From contig NC_081334.1 in assembly GCF_022539665.2 (NCBI RefSeq), positions 186,001-250,000 on the forward strand: 64,000 bases of DNA, given 5' to 3'. Below, one piece after another: positions 63,402-64,000 of this stretch. A program made the translations under genes and the position numbers. The notes beneath the pieces are model-generated. The model had not been told where the DNA came from. It saw only the letters and a list, made by a program, of their open reading frames with translations, and ran no database searches. Numbering within the stretch: position 1 is the stretch's first letter; the number at the start of each line of letters is the position of its first letter. Source of the stretch: Daphnia carinata. Its lineage: Eukaryota; Arthropoda; Branchiopoda; Diplostraca; Daphniidae.

Positions 63402-64000
63402 GTTCCACAGACAGACATTCGTTTGTTGAGTTGGAAGGTTGAAGTGTGTCTAGCAACTTCAGGTTCTCATTGTGTGTCATTTCTAGTTGTATTTTATCTT
63501 TGTGATCGTCATTTTGCAAAGTGTTAATAACTGTTGATCCTATTAAGAATATCTCCTATTTCCATTGATCGTAGGGAACAGCAAAGCTGATCAGAGATGT
63601 CGGATTTAAAGAATGATCTACTCATGACTGAACAATTCAGCTGTACGCCTCCTCCTCCACACAACGAGAAACTGAATTGACAGGTTAGTTTTTTGGTTTT
63701 CATCGTTTCGTGGTGCAATTTAACAAAGCTTAGCGAGCGACTAGTTACGTGTTTAAACTCTGGGCTGCCAATTTTGAGGCAGAAAGACATAGTGCAAGTA
63801 AGACGTTCCACACACATGTTATCAAAGTTCGTGCTTCTAACTGTTTCGTAAAACGAGGCGTTGGCCTCATTGTAGCCCCTGCAATCACTAATGGTCTTTA
63901 GAATATATGTTATCTGCCTACACGATTCGGCATCGTATCGTGGGTTAATTTCTTTGTTTTTCCTTAGTTATTCGAGAACAGGTAAAAGTTAAATTTGCCA
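63402..64000 (-). repeat. Target repeat, uninterrupted copy
   Basis: The minus strand carries the left half (64000-63630) and right half (63629-63402) of the repeat contiguously, joined as ACAGCTGAATTGTTCAG. It lies within or directly against the Neuroglian pseudogene and runs off the right edge. Confidence 0.82.

Overview
The window looks like an arthropod genome, probably a branchiopod crustacean such as Daphnia. That is inferred from an R&R-type chitin-binding cuticle family, a Skeletor-like DOMON fragment, Neuroglian-type FN3 exons, short spliced introns and an eukaryotic tRNA-Gly. It is not a compact genic region. It is a repeat-rich block in which nearly every recognisable host gene is broken or truncated. 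The only protein genes that read cleanly are a three-Kazal inhibitor (33638-34399, -) and a small three-exon gene of unknown function (46081-47363, -).

Layout. 1-11181 (-): a decayed Ty3/gypsy element 'A' with two Gag capsid modules set in long coiled coils. Its pol gene is split by a second gypsy element 'B' (about 849-5860, -). 11200-11900: GATCGG-rich repeats and a fold-back element. 12493-14739 and 26430-29547: two arms of a large inverted duplication carrying four disabled cuticle-protein genes. The right arm has an extra 973-bp terminal-inverted-repeat (TIR) element. Between the arms lie a minisatellite-like block, a region with degenerate GATGTC/GACATC repeats, a near-complete Copia element (18601-23093, -), a broken acidic/Ser-rich gene (23.4-24.5 kb) and a Skeletor/DOMON pseudogene (25.5-26.4 kb).

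31.4-44.4 kb: an EXD2-like exonuclease remnant, the intact Kazal gene, a Kazal pseudogene, a hAT-type MITE with a perfect 8-bp target duplication, and a PTK7/Off-track-like receptor pseudogene. 44.4-45.0 kb: a tRNA-Val relic and an intact tRNA-Gly(CCC).

45434-58222: a 12.8-kb unit bounded by a perfect 14-bp TIR, a 2-bp duplication and GGACATCC-type subterminal repeats. It sits inside a repeat whose uninterrupted copy is present at 63402-64000. Inside are the small spliced gene, a four-hairpin segment, a full-length 7,987-bp gypsy element 'C' with LTRs, gag, pol and an envelope-like gene, a membrane-protein fragment and an intron-containing transportin-1 fragment. 61.5-63.4 kb: a Neuroglian pseudogene, itself interrupted by the target repeat.

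The transposons give the order of events. B landed in A. C landed in the 12.8-kb unit, which had landed in a dispersed repeat. The 973-bp element is found in only one arm of the cuticle duplication. The strongest candidate for something undescribed is the large TIR unit that appears to carry pieces of host genes.
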